Assembly: GCA_031841125.1 (NCBI GenBank)
Contig: CM063106.1
Span: 34,096,001-34,160,000 of the forward strand
DNA length: 64,000 nucleotides
Direction: 5' to 3'
Origin: Acanthococcus lagerstroemiae
Lineage: Eukaryota; Arthropoda; Insecta; Hemiptera; Eriococcidae
In this document: positions 31,506-43,189 of the stretch, one piece after another
Numbering within the stretch: position 1 is the stretch's first letter
How the letters are laid out: each line of letters opens with the position of its first letter
Made by a program: the position numbers and the translations under genes
The notes under the pieces: generated by a model
What the model was told of the DNA's origin: nothing
What the model saw: only the letters and a program-made list of their open reading frames with translations
The model's database searches: none

Positions 31506-33807
31506 GTAGTATATAATTAGTGTGATACAGACACACATTTTTTTTTTGAAGAAAAAAAAATGTGTGGATGTATCACACTAATTATACAGGGTTAGTCAGT
31601 TTAAAACGCAGCATAGGAAAATCCCGTTCGCTGCGTGTTAATGTGACTAGACCGACGCGGTGCGTACACAGGTACAGACTCGTATTATGATAAGCCAGTG
31701 CAACGACGGAACTGCTTAGTCAGTTTAAAACGCAGCATGAAAAATCTTGTTTACAAGTGAAGCGTACTCGGTGCGTCTCTTATTTTTTTTTTTAATGAAT
31801 TAGTGAAGGGTACTCGGTGCGTTCCTTATTCAATAATCATCGGGGGGAAATCTCCAATAATTTTCGAAGAATTTCATCGAAAATCTTTGGGGAAATTTTC
31901 CAATGATTTTTGAAGAATTTCACTGGAAATTTTCGGAAACAAACTCCGGTAATTTTCGATGCAACTAACCTCCAGGAAAAATATTCTCCGAAGAGATTCA
32001 TCGAAAATCTTCAGGAATAATTTTCGATGATCTTTAAGGAATTTCATGAGAAATTTTTTGGAAAAAAATTCCAATAATGTCCGAAGAATCTCACTGGAAA
32101 TCGGTAGAGAAATTCGGGAAAAATCCCGGATGATTTTTAAAGGAAGTTCATCGGAGATGGAAAGAAAACCTGAAAATTTCCAAGAATTTTATCGGAAATC
32201 TTTTGAGAAAATCTTCAATATTTTCCAACAAAAAACTACTTCTGGAAAATCTCCCAATAATTTTGGAAGTATTTCGAAAGAAATAATTCGCGGGGGGGGG
32301 GGGGGCTCCGTCAGTTCTTGAACAATTCAATAAAAATCTCCCGCAGAATTTTTTCGGAAATCTTTTGAGAAAATTTCCAATATTTTCCAACAAGAAATTA
32401 CTTCGAGAAAATTTTCCGACAACTTTGGAAGTATTTCATAGGAAATATTGGGGGAGGGGGAACTCCGTCAGTTTTTGAAAAATTTAATCGAAAATCTTCA
32501 AGAAGATCTTCGAGAAATTTCATCCGAAACTTCGGGGAAAATCTCTTAATGATTTTTACAAAATTTCAACAGAAATTTTTGCTGAAAAAATTTGATAATG
32601 TCCCAAGAATTGCATTGGAAATTTTTCAATCAAAGAATTTTTTGGCCAATTTTCGAAAAGATCTCCATGACTGTTGAAAAACAACTCCGATAATTTCCGA
32701 AGGATCTTACTGGAAATCTTCAGAAAAAATTTCCAATGTTTTCCGAAAAAATTCTTTAAAACTCTTCGGGGGGGGGGGGGGTTCCGATAATTTTTGAAGA
32801 ATTTCTCAAGAAATATCCGGGAAAAGTTTCCGGTGGAATTTTAAACTGCATAACCATGCAGAAATTATCAAAACTGTTTCTAAAAATTTCTGATGAAATT
32901 CTTTAAAAATTATCGGAGATTTTTTCCGAAGATTTACAATGAAATTCTTCGGACATTATCGAACATTTTTTCTGAAGGTTTTTGATAAAATTCTCTACAA
33001 ACCATCGGCTGTTCCCCCGAATATTTCCTAGGAAATTCTTCAAAAATTATCGGGAAATTTTCTCGACGAATTTTATAATGTTACTTTTTGGAAAACATTG
33101 GAAATGTTTCTGAAGATTTCTGAGAAGATTTTACAGAAATTATCGGTTTTTTTTTCTTCAAAAATTTTCGATAAAATTCCTTAGATGTCATAGAAGAATT
33201 TTCCCGGAGATTTTCCCCGTAGGTTTTCGATGAAATTCTTCGGAGAACATTGTACCTGAAGATTGCCGATAAAATTCTTCAAAATCTGTCGGAGTTTTCC
33301 CATGAATATTACCTATGAAATTCTTAAGAATGATCGGAAAACTCCCCCGAAGATTTTTGAAAGAATTCTTTAGAAAACAGAGATTTCTCGGAAATTATCG
33401 CAAAAATTTTCGATGAAATTCTCAAAAACCACCGGAGGTCCCCCCCCCCGGAATATTTCTTAATCGGAACATTTTCTCGAAGAATTTTAATGAAATTCTT
33501 CGGAAATTATCGGATATTTTTTTCCTTCAAAAATTGTTGATGAAATTTTTCGAAAATCATCGGACACTTTCCCCGCATCCCCGAGAGTTATTTTATCCTT
33601 TAGAAAGAATGAGAAACGCACCGAGTACGCTTTAAAACGCCGTGAACGAGATTTTTCATGCTGCGTTTTGAACTGACTAAGCTGTTCCCACGTTGCACTA
33701 GCTTATCATAATACAAGTGTACGCACCACGTCGGTCTAGTCACATTAACACGCAGCGAACGGGATTTTCCTATGCTGCGTTTTAAACTGACTAACCCTGT
33801 ATACTAC
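31506..33807. repeat. small hairpin split by a 2.2-kb insertion
   Basis: Left arm GTAGTATATAATTAGTGTG (31506-31524) continues through GATAC and ACACACATTTT; the right arm returns as AAAATGTGTG...GTATCACACTAATTATA and is interrupted at 31586. The missing end of the right arm, TACTAC, is found at 33802-33807 beyond the inserted element. Confidence 0.88.
31587..33799. mobile_element. 2213-bp palindromic satellite-bearing TIR element
   Basis: TIRs of about 200 bp (about 31587-31790 and 33610-33799; ends CAGGGTTAGTCAGTTTAAAA) are flanked by TA duplications (31585-31586, 33800-33801). Each TIR holds two copies of TTAGTCAGTTTAAAACGCAG, one terminal and one about 125 bp in. The interior is an array of degenerate ~50-bp units with cores such as GAATTTCATCGGAAAT. 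Units left of about 32830 run one way and those right of it the other way. G-runs in the left half (32292-32305, 32768-32781) face a C-run in the right (about 33440-33449). No protein-coding potential is seen. Confidence 0.9.
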
Positions 33808-34543
33808 ATCCACATCATATTTACTCTAATTTAACATTTTTTCAACATGTTCAACGAATCTCAACGTATGTAAAATCGATTCAAGAACCGATTTTTAACA
33901 CACTTAATGAACTTTCAAGAAACTCAAAATCGGTTTCAAGAATCAATAATCAGCTTAGAAGCTGCGGAGCACCTAGAGCAAGAACCGATAAAATAAATAC
34001 GCTTATAAATCCGATGAACTTGATACGGTAACGAGTCCGTAATTTTTCCAAGCTCACATTTTTTTTTTTGCGATGGTCGAGATTTTTCATTGAACTCTTT
34101 ACGGAAAGCGTTATTCCGCGAATTGTTGCGATACATTCGAAAAAATAATAAGCTGACAAATTTCTCGAGTATACGAGTGAGAAATCAATGGCCTCGATGA
34201 GGAACTGGACTTTTAGATAACAAGTATAAGAGTATGATCATACTGTATAGCGATGTAAGCAGTTTCTGATAAGGAGGGTAGCTCGGTGTATTATTCTTCA
34301 ATCATAATAATAAGAACACAAAATGGAACGGCGACAGTAATTATAATTAGATAGTTCGACAACGAGATTCGAGGAGAAAAAAAAAGAGTGAATACCACCT
34401 AAAATTTAAAAAAAAATAAAAATCCATAAGAGGACTACGGTGATGTAGAAGTCCTAGGACTGGGTACAGGTAAGTCCAGAGGTTGAAGTACGACTTGGAT
34501 GCATAAAACCGCTGGCACATCTGGGTCAATTTCCAATACCTAC

Positions 34544-36278
34544 CTGAAGCATTTCAGTGATTCCTGCGGCGTCACTATATTTTGGCAACGGGGGTGAGAA
34601 CTTTGCCATTTTGTGACACGCTTTATCATTAAACTGGTTGTACAACCATCTGGTGAATTTCATGAACACAGATACAGAAATATTTTTCTTCATCAATCCC
34701 TTACGTAGCATCATCACAAACGAATCATCAGTAAAACGAACGTCTTTTGAAACAAGCATTTCATGTAATGCGTTACAGTAGCTTGCGTCGGGCTTTCCAT
34801 ATACCATCTCTAGCGTTTTACTATTACGTCTAAGTGGGTAGAGCTTATCAACTAAACCTTCGAATTTCGAACGCATCCCAATGATGCGCAGCACTTTTTC
34901 GTAATTTGCCTGAAAATTTCAAATATTGTCTGAATTAGGTACACTTATTTTATATTTAATACTATAAGGTGGGTAAGTCAACATCGAAAGCGAGGAATCG
35001 TACGAAATAAACCGAATTTCTCAAGTATTCGGACTTCCCAGACTGATGGCGCGCTAGCATCGGGCCTTCCTCCCTTTCCGCACTTCAGGAAATAGTGCCA
35101 TAGAATTCTTATCAACGTTAGGATACACTGTACGTAAACAATGCCTAGCATCTCATGTAATCCTAACGTTGATAAGGTTCTGTTGAATCTTGGGAAGTCC
35201 GAATTGAGTAATCAACGAATTTCGAACATCTACTATTCGGACTTCCCAGACCAGTGGCGCGCTAGCATCGGCCTTCCTCCCTTTCCGCACTTCAGGAAAT
35301 AGTACCATAGAATTCTTATCAACGTTAGGATACACTGTATGTAAACAATGCCTAGCATCTCATGTAATCCTAACGTTGATAAGGTTCTGTTGAATCTTGG
35401 GAAGTCCGAATATCTCGAAGAAAAGCAAGGAATACCTATTTCGAACGCTATATTCTAGCTTGCCATGAAAGTGGTCCGATTGGACCATTTTCTTATCACA
35501 TATGTACGTCAAGAAAGCTGAATCATGCAGTGCGTCGCGCATATTACGATATTACGAACGAATCGTTCCATTTTTTGTTTATATCCAGTGTTCGGACGTT
35601 CCCGGGAATTCAATTTTGGACCGGGAATTCCCAGCTATTTTTCGGGAACGGGAATCCCATCGGGAATTCTCGGCGGATTTGTATTCTATGTTCTTTTCTT
35701 ATCATTGTGAGCCGAGTCCCACTCTTTTTCATATGGTAGAACAAGGGTAGAACTTGTCATGCAACCCTTTCATTGTAGTTCAGCGATAGCGTTATCAACA
35801 CTAACTTATCAGCAGTGTTAAGTGTTAACGGATCGGGAATTCAGGAATAGTTTAGAGCCGGGAACGGGAATGCCAATTTCCGGGAATTCGTTCCCGGAAA
35901 TTGGAAACGGGAATTCCCATCTGAACACTGTTTATATCAACGAATTTCGAACGTCATATATCTCAAAGATGATGACGTATGTGATAAGAAAACGGTCGGA
36001 TCGGACCACTTTCAATGCGCGAAAAGAGGAACGAGTTGTGCGTACTAATACAACCAGAGAAGTCATTATTGAACTCGTCTCTAAAACCAGTCACGGAACC
36101 AGTGAATGAACAAGCGGCGAGAATTCGTTCCATGACGATAGGTACTTACCAAGTTCACCTCCGCCGCCTTCCTTTTTACCACTTCCGCTTTTACTTCTTC
36201 TTTTTCAGCCACTAATTGTTCTCGTAATACCTTGGGTTCCGCTTTCAGTGCAGTAATTTTGTCTATTAATTTTCGAAC
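34544..36278 (-). CDS. unrecognised multi-exon gene (two exons recovered)
   Basis: Two exons on - join in phase 0. Exon 36278-36150 (43 codons) is a charged coiled-coil-like helix, ITALKAEPKVLREQLVAEKE and onward. Exon 34909-34544 (122 codons) starts ANYEKVLRIIGMRSKFEG and contains YPLRRNSKTLEMVYGKPDAS and MLRKGLMKKNISVSVFMK. Both have good AG acceptors and GT donors, and codon use looks coding. More exons must exist on both sides, because the upstream exon opens without ATG and the downstream exon ends in a donor; none was identified. I do not recognise the family. The intron between them is filled with MITEs. Confidence 0.6.
35027..35204. mobile_element. 178-bp palindromic MITE, copy 1
   Basis: Ends ATTCGGACTTCCCA and TGGGAAGTCCGAAT, with an inner inverted repeat TTATCAACGTTAGGAT. 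Nearly identical to the copy at 35235-35411, 30 bp away. Confidence 0.88.
35235..35411. mobile_element. 177-bp palindromic MITE, copy 2
   Basis: Same ends and inner repeat as the copy at 35027-35204, differing by one indel and a few substitutions. Reading the end as TTCGGACTT, it has TA on both sides. Confidence 0.88.
35586..35930. mobile_element. 345-bp hAT MITE with perfect 8-bp target duplication
   Basis: Starts CAGTGTTCGGACG and ends CTGAACACTG. TTTATATC is present at 35578-35585 and again at 35931-35938. The interior repeats GGGAATTCCC/GGGAACGGGAAT motifs. It sits in the loop of an older inverted repeat (about 35466-35505 / 35977-36020). Confidence 0.93.
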
Positions 36279-38034
36279 CTGGTAACCATGAAACCGAACA
36301 TTAGCTTATGTAAGAAAGAAGACATCCAGAATCGCATACTATGATGAGTTCTAATCTTACTATATCTTATCTTATCTTCTTATCCCTATTGACGAAATCG
36401 GTTAAAATTCAGCTCCTGGTTGTAGCGGATTTTCAGTTTTCCGCTGCGAAATTGTTAGATTTGATGCAGCGTTTATACAATTCTGCAGCGTTACGCTGCG
36501 ATTTGAGCAGATCTAACAACAGCCCTCAAGAGTTGTCTGCTGCGGATTTTGAAATGATTCCGCAGAGTACACATAGAGACAGCAGCGTTACGCAGCGATT
36601 TAAAACAATTGTCCACTACACTGCTGATGTGGATGATGAAACTTAGCAGCATTCAGCAGTTAAATGTTGGACAGTATACAGTAGCGTTTGATTTTACTGC
36701 GACTAAGCAGCGGAACGCTGCGGATAATTCAATTTTTTCAGCAGCTAACGTTGATATTAGAATGAAACAATGGCTTGTAGCTACCGGTGATGTTACCTTC
36801 AGGCTTCAAGGTTGTCGCCAAGTCGGTGCCTTTAGATAAACGTTTGCGGTTTAACGGCTATCCGGTTCGATGTGTATCTACAAACTATCTCACAGTTTCT
36901 GTTTCCAACTTCCAAGTTAGCCGTTGCGCGTTGCGTTTTTGAGTTTAGTTCGAAATTTTGTGTTGAGAAGGTAATTTACTGGTAAGTTATGTCATCTACA
37001 TATCATTTAATGTAATATTCAATTAGTAGTTACCTATTGGAGAATAATTATTCGCAAGCGACAGAAAGAGCGTTTGCATGCGAAAAACGACAAGTCTAGA
37101 AATCAAACGCATGCCATTTCTATAAGGAATGCACGCGAAATACGGCGCAAGAATTTAAATCGTCGGAACTGTATGTTGTCGCATGTATGAATGGTACTTT
37201 CAGTGTTCCATTTCAGTTGTTCTCTAGGTAACTCCAACTTCAGAGTACTTAACCCTCTCATACTTCGGGTACCAGGTCGCTACTGTCATCAACCACTGCC
37301 ACTACAGCTCCAACAACTAGTGTCATGTACTGGACGGTCAGCCTCAACAACCAGTGCCAGGTGCTCGACTGTTATGAACTTCTGCCTCTGCATCTCTTGG
37401 TTATGGCTCCGATCATTCTTGTCTGCAGCATGTGCAATACAGGGATGTTTCTCAGAATGTTTTCAATCAAAAATACGAAAAATGTGAGCCCCCCCCCCCA
37501 GTCCAAAGAAAAAACGTAGAAAAGAAAAGAGAAATCAAATCGGGAATGTTTCGGGAAACGCTTAATATTATCTGAAAATTGAGAATCACTACTAAAAAAC
37601 CAATCAATGTGATAAACAACCAATATCTGACCGAAAACCTAAACTGGTACATTAGCCCAAACTGACAGTCCAAAACTGATAAAGAGCCCTAAAGTTTCTA
37701 ACATCCTAAAACTGGCGTGATTGTTGCCGGGTTTTTTTCTTTTCTTTTTTTTTTCTCTTAATAGCCGATTATTGTCGCGTTTTTTCCTTCCCTGTTTCAT
37801 TTTCGCGCTAACCACCCTTCTTTTTCGCATGATGAAAAATCGCATCTCTAATTATTCAAGGGGTGAATCAGCTTGGGCGTGGGAAAGTTCCGAAAATGCT
37901 TTCTAGGCTGGTCCCCCAGTCATTCAAAAGATTTCTTTTTGTACCCTGTGTTTCAAAACGCGCGCGCGTGTCGCGGGGGGGGGGCTTTCGTAAGTGATAA
38001 CCTGTCTTGAAGGTTCTGTTTGTGTGACAAGTCA

Positions 38035-38116
38035 ATAACATTCATTGAAACTATTTCAAGAGTCTTAGAAAATGTATAACATTCATTGAAACTATTTCAA
38101 GAGTCTTAGAAAATGT
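38035..38116. repeat. 41-bp tandem duplication
   Basis: 38035-38075 and 38076-38116 are identical units starting ATAACATTCATTGAAACTAT. Confidence 0.92.
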
Positions 38117-38130
38117 TCATATTTTGTATA

Positions 38131-38497
38131 CATCTCTGTTGAGAAGGTCCACTTGGTCTTATCGGTAATGAAGTCGAGGGGCGGGGGTCATACTAGACCA
38201 AATTACCTTTCGAATGAGACCTTAACCAGCTGTGTAACGTTACTGAAAGATATTTTTTCAGTATTTTTATAATGAGGTACCGAAAATCTGTATTTTGAGA
38301 AAAATGCTTTTGAAAGTCAGCAAAATGATTAAGAGTGAAAACTTCCGTTAAAAAAAAAACTGGAGTCGACAACATAGGCCCTTTTTGTTTCTATGCATTT
38401 CATACCCTGGAGCTTGAATGGAATGAGACCTAAAAAAATGGTACAGCGGAGCTGAAAGAACCAAATTGCTAAAAACCCAAAAATTGAATTTTGGTCG

Positions 38498-38530
<33 letters not shown>

Positions 38531-38580
38531 CTGTACAGCCAAAACTGTGATTGCCAAAGTGGGCCCTTTCAACAGAGATG
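38131..38580. mobile_element. 450-bp MITE with TA duplication
   Basis: TIRs of about 26 bp begin CATCTCTGTTGAGAAGG (right copy CATCTCTGTTGAAAGGG), flanked by TA at 38129-38130 and 38581-38582. It contains a long A-run at about 38503-38530. Confidence 0.85.
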
Positions 38581-39642
38581 TACGCATTAAATTTTTTTAA
38601 TTGTGGCCAGTGGGCATAACCAGCCTAGTATTCAAAGAAGTCCGCCCATAACCAGAAGAGGGGGCGTTGGTGAGCATTGAAAAAATCTGGAAATGTCAGG
38701 GAATTTGATCCTCGGAAGAAAGTGGACAACTTGTGAAGAGTGGTGGATAGTCAGAACGTGGCTGATTTTATATTTCGTTTATGGAATAGTGTGAAAAGAA
38801 ATCCATTTTTACTTGTTATTATGTAGTATATTTCGCTAGATGAATTGAAGAAAGCTGAGTCCGATGAACGAGAGACCCTGAATTGTCAGAATATAGGTAA
38901 ATATTGAAAATCTTATGGAATACTTGTAGGAAGAATAGGAAGGTGATATCAGTGGGTCAAAATATGTTCAAAAAAATTATGAAGGTCTCAAGTATGTTGG
39001 AGGACGCAGAAAGCAAGAACTTCAAAAAAGCAAAGTGAATGTGACAATATCAAATACTTCATGGAAGTGATGCGATGAATTACCAGAAGACAGAATCAGA
39101 AATGAATACAAAATAAAATTTTATGTCTCTAGGCAAGGAGTGCAATGACGTTATCAGTGTACGAGAATGGGGCCTCAAAGATAAATGAATGGGATCCCCG
39201 CGATGATTTTGCTAGGAGAAGAAAATCATTCCGGCTATGAATTGTGATGAATTGAAAGAGTATCGATATGAAGTATTGGGAAGAGTTATTTATTTAGATC
39301 AGTTGAGGTGCATTAAAGAAAAAATATATTCTTTTAATTTCAAAACAATAGAATATGAGGGAAAGAAGGATATAGAGAATATTCTTCTCCGTGTTTTAAG
39401 AATCATTCATCCACAATCAGCGTGATTCAAAACTGATTAAGTACAGAATAACAACCGAGCAGTGAAAAATAGGAGAAAGGTGAGATGAAGGTTTTTGTTT
39501 TTGGTTCAAGTAGGAGAGAATTGGGAATAAGATAGTAGGGCCATGTAATGATGTATCAGGGCCCTGAAGGAAAAGTAGAGAGAGAGAGAGACAGATTTGA
39601 AAAATTGCAGAACATAAGCCTTACCAAATTGTTGCTTCTAAC

Positions 39643-39827
39643 CATCAGTGGCGTAGCCAGACTTGGTATGAAAGGAAGGGGGTTCGTTTCACTGTTACAA
39701 CATTATGGGTTTAATACTTACTATTATTAGAATAAATTTTAATTTTTTCACATTGTCGGCCGATCCCAGGGGTGGGTGGGGGGGGGGGGGGGTTCAAACA
39801 CCCCTCCTGCCCGTAGCTACGCCCCTG
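39643..39827. mobile_element. 185-bp G-run hAT-like MITE, copy 1
   Basis: Left end CATCAGTGGCGTAGCC, right end TAGCTACGCCCCTG, with a perfect 8-bp duplication CTTCTAAC at 39635-39642 and 39828-39835. The interior contains a run of about 14 G. Confidence 0.88.
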
Positions 39828-40489
39828 CTTCTAACTGTGTGTAATTTCTAAAAACGAACTTGAAAATACCATGTAGTTATTCAACATTGTAATTTATTTC
39901 AGAGACAAATGTGGTCACCAAATCACATGAAGTAACCAATGAGGTCACCAAATCATAGGATGAGGTCACCCGTATTCTTGGATTTGAGCAATTTTGAAAG
40001 TTTTATATACTCAATTGTTTACATAAATAATATACTTGTAATTTCAAGAATCATTGGTATTATTAATTTTTTTGGCGACCAGTTACTTTGTATTTTTACT
40101 ATTTCAATTTTATAAATTGTAAATGAGAAGAGAAACTGCAATACGCTGTCTACCGCAGAGTAGAAAATTGTAGCTGCGGACCACAGCTAGAACTACTGTT
40201 TTTCCACTGCAAAATGCAGCAGCAGAATCGATTTATTTCCACCACGGAATAGTAGCTACTGAAAACCCATTTGAATCAGCTGCTGATTCTGATTTCATCA
40301 GCAGTATAACGCAGTGAACAACGGGTCATGAACGCTGCTGCTCCGCACCACTGCGAACATGTTTTTGCTGCGAAACGCTGCTGACACTTTGTTTTTCCGC
40401 ATCAGCAGCGAACGCGACTGTCTCACTCAGAATCGCTGCGTGCTGCTGCGGATTTCTTATGCAAAAATCGTCAATAGGGATCTTACTAT

Positions 40490-41054
40490 ATTATAAAATC
40501 GTAAGTTTCTTCGACGCTCTATATGCGCATGTGCATGAACGACTCCTCCAGCTCGAGGGAAGAAGTCGTGTTTTACATCGGGTTCGTTCTCGGATCTCGA
40601 TGTTCTACATATAATTATAAAAATTTGGAGTCTTACAAAGTGTTTTGATGATGAACCTCAGACGTTATCGCATTTTCACCAGTACTCCCCAGTATCGATA
40701 CTCAACTAATAACAATTTGTCAGGTATAATTTGGTCACGATTGCAGTTCCAGCACTGAAGCGTTTGCAGAATTATAAAATCGTAAGTTTCATCGACGCTC
40801 TATATGCGCATGTGCATGAACGACTCCTCCAGCTCGAGGGAAGAAGTCGTGTTTTACGTCGCGTTCGTTCTCGAATCTCGATGTTCTACATAATTTATTA
40901 TAAAAATTTGGAGTCTTACAAAGTGTTTTCATGATGAACCTCAGACATTATCGCATTTTCACGAGTACTCCCCAGTATCGATACTCAACTAATACAAAAT
41001 TTGTCAGGTATAATTTGGTCACGATTGCAGTTCCAGCACTGAAGCGTTTGCAGA
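40490..41054. repeat. 281-bp tandem duplication
   Basis: Units 40490-40770 and 40771-41054 are nearly identical over their whole length (start ATTATAAAATCGTAAGTTTC, end GCGTTTGCAGA). They differ by a few substitutions and small indels. Confidence 0.93.
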
Positions 41055-41077
41055 CTAGAACAGGGTAAAAATTCTAA

Positions 41078-41392
41078 TAAGGCTTTTCCCTTTAAGGCGG
41101 TTGCCTACCTGCCCGCCTGAATTCTTATCAACTTTGTAGGCAGTTTAACATATTGGCTCTTTTATGGAGAAAACACAAAAAAAACGCTATTTTCTCAAGA
41201 AATATCGAGTTTCACAGGAAATGAAGATGAACAAAGTTGAAGCCCTTGTAATTTCCTTTCAGCTGACTCCTGCCTCATATCTTCTGGTTGAATTTTTCTT
41301 TTCTCCCATATAACGCTGTGTGTTAAATGTTATCAACTTTGTAGGCAAATTACGGCAAATGATAGGCAACCGTCTTAGAGGGAAAAGCCTTA
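41078..41392. mobile_element. 315-bp MITE with TAA duplication (PIF/Harbinger-like)
   Basis: TIRs of about 30 bp start TAAGGCTTTTCCC, flanked by TAA at 41075-41077 and 41393-41395. Two internal copies of ATCAACTTTGTAGGCA are present. Confidence 0.85.
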
Positions 41393-41485
41393 TAATTCGG
41401 TGAGACAACTGTGGGGCTACTCTTGAGCGTTAAAAGTTACTGTCTTATTACCTTCAGTCAAGTTAGCGCTCTGTATACTTCGTGT

Positions 41486-41600
41486 AAGTACGATCATCAG
41501 CCATTTTGACTTCAACTGTGCCCGTGGATGCCGAATACCGCGTAGTCAATTCGGCAGCGACGGGCGCGGTTGGATTCAAAATGGCGGACGATTGTACTCT
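41486..41600. repeat. palindromic element with ~50-bp arms
   Basis: AGTACGATCATCAGCCATTT on the left pairs with AAATGGCGGACGATTGTACT on the right, and the match continues inwards to GCCGAAT/ATTCGGC around 41529-41556. Both strands therefore carry a similar short ATG-start frame, which is a by-product of the palindrome. Confidence 0.85.
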
Positions 41601-41791
41601 CCTATCTAGAGCTTTCGTTAAGTTCAAAATTGATACGAATTTTCTGCTGATCATTTAAGAATTCTGAATTCTAAAGGCAGAAACGTTCGTGATTAGGAAT
41701 AAAATCTTTCTGTCGCATTTCGGCCAAAATTTAGTCACGAGTTTTCAGTAAATTAGCTTTCTGATTGGCTAATGTTTCCTTCAGTCGAATA

Positions 41792-41938
41792 CAGTGGCGG
41801 ATCTATTGGGGGGGGGGGGGTTCGGACACTCCCCTTCGGGTCGATAAAATGACATCCATCTTGATTTTTTAGGGGGCGGGGGTGGAAAAAATTTTATTTT
41901 CAAACTCCCTCCTTGGAAAATTTTTAAATCCGCCACTG
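41792..41938. mobile_element. 147-bp G-run hAT-like MITE, copy 2
   Basis: Ends CAGTGGCGGATC and AATCCGCCACTG. Flanks GTCGAATA (41784-41791) and GTCGAGTA (41939-41946) match at 7 of 8. The interior has a G-run of about 15 on + after the left end. Confidence 0.85.
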
Positions 41939-41946
41939 GTCGAGTA

Positions 41947-43189
41947 TTTTTAGGATCTCATTGCCTTATATTCTCACTCAGTCCTTAGTCACATTTTTAA
42001 CCACATAGAGTTCAATGATATCTTGAATTGTGACGCAATGCTTATAACAGTCGGGTATTTTTAGGATTTGGTAGACGTCTTCCACTTTTCATTCGTTTTA
42101 AAAGTTCGAATCATGTTTTGACTCTAGTACTGGTTGACGTAGATCACTCGTAAATATATTCATAATTAGCTTTCCGGTGTTGGTGAGACTCGTACCGGAT
42201 ACGCGAGGATTGGGAAGCGGGCACGTTTTAACCGATCAGCCACAAAACCACAGTACCTACCGACGTAAAATTTGGTGGAAAGAAAAAAAAAAAAATGACA
42301 ACGTTCCTGACCACCTCAACGTTCATATTATGAACGTTCATGGGTTAATTTACATGCGGCTTATGTCACGACTGGGGCCATCTTAAGGAACTGCCATTTA
42401 AGTATTTTAATTGCTGTACTTTTCAGAAATGAAAAACATTCCGGTGGAGCGAAATGTAAATGCGCATCATTCGGGAAAGATGGAATCACACGAAATAGTG
42501 GACTTTCAATTTCAGTTTGTAAAATGCAGATTGTCAATGCGCTCGTTATCCGTTATTACTGAGCTGTAACAAGTAAATAAGTCACTCCCGCACAGATATC
42601 GATCACTTTATTACACTACAAACGTACAACCATCACCACAACCAGTGGAAGAGGTTGTAGAATATGATGTGTGGTTGGCAACCCTGCGTCGATTTTCAAG
42701 GTTCCGAATTTCGTACAGGCGATGCAGAGAAAACGAGAAAACTCGTTTCTCGTTTGCATGCACTAGACTTGTTTGCGAGTAGTCATCCATTGAAAGTACC
42801 AGTTAGTTTTCGTTTCTGTTTTGTAACAATGGAGTTGCTGCCGGTTTCTCCGTTTTAGTGTTGAAAATCGGCGGTCAACTTTTTTTTTTTTTCTTGTTAA
42901 CGTTCGCTCTGTCCTAAGAAAGAGAAAAATCTGCGCTCAGAATTCAGGTGAGGGTATACTTTTTACTTACGAAATAACGGTGGTCACCGTAGCGGGCTAT
43001 AGGAGAGAAGGAATGTAACTCTTACTCATACTTTATACTTCTGAGGTTTCTTGTGAAATGTATCTGATTGAAAACTTTTATATGCCAGCCTAATGTTACA
43101 TCGGTAGGGTAGAAGCATTTACTTATGGCTGAGTAAATTCTCGAAAAAATGAATTATCTTCAAACTGTTTTGTCATAATCTCTCGACTG
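41947..43189. other. gene-free stretch
   Basis: No convincing exon. Open frames at 42177-42386 and 42664-42858 lack splice sites or family resemblance. Confidence 0.4.

Larger units (their letters stand above)
36384..40479. mobile_element. ~4.1-kb inverted-repeat element rich in GCAGCG motifs
   Basis: Ends CCCTATTGACGA (36384-36395) and TCGTCAATAGGG (40468-40479). Both flanking arms (about 350 bp each) are dense in GCAGCG/CTGCGG motifs in opposite orientation, which the DNA between is not. No transposase is visible in 36.8-40.1 kb; at least two younger elements (38131-38580, 39643-39827) sit inside. Target duplication unclear. Confidence 0.55.

Noticed and set aside
33936..34159. Overlapping frames on - with a hydrophobic stretch
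   Set aside because: No splice link to the gene at 34544-36278 and no family resemblance.
34347..34529. Possible terminal exon after 34544
   Set aside because: Reading from the candidate acceptors gives low-complexity Phe-rich sequence; not convincing.
41463..41654. 63-aa frame on - that looks like a mitochondrial targeting N-terminus
   Set aside because: It lies across a palindromic element; the mirror strand carries a similar frame and the stop falls before any donor site.
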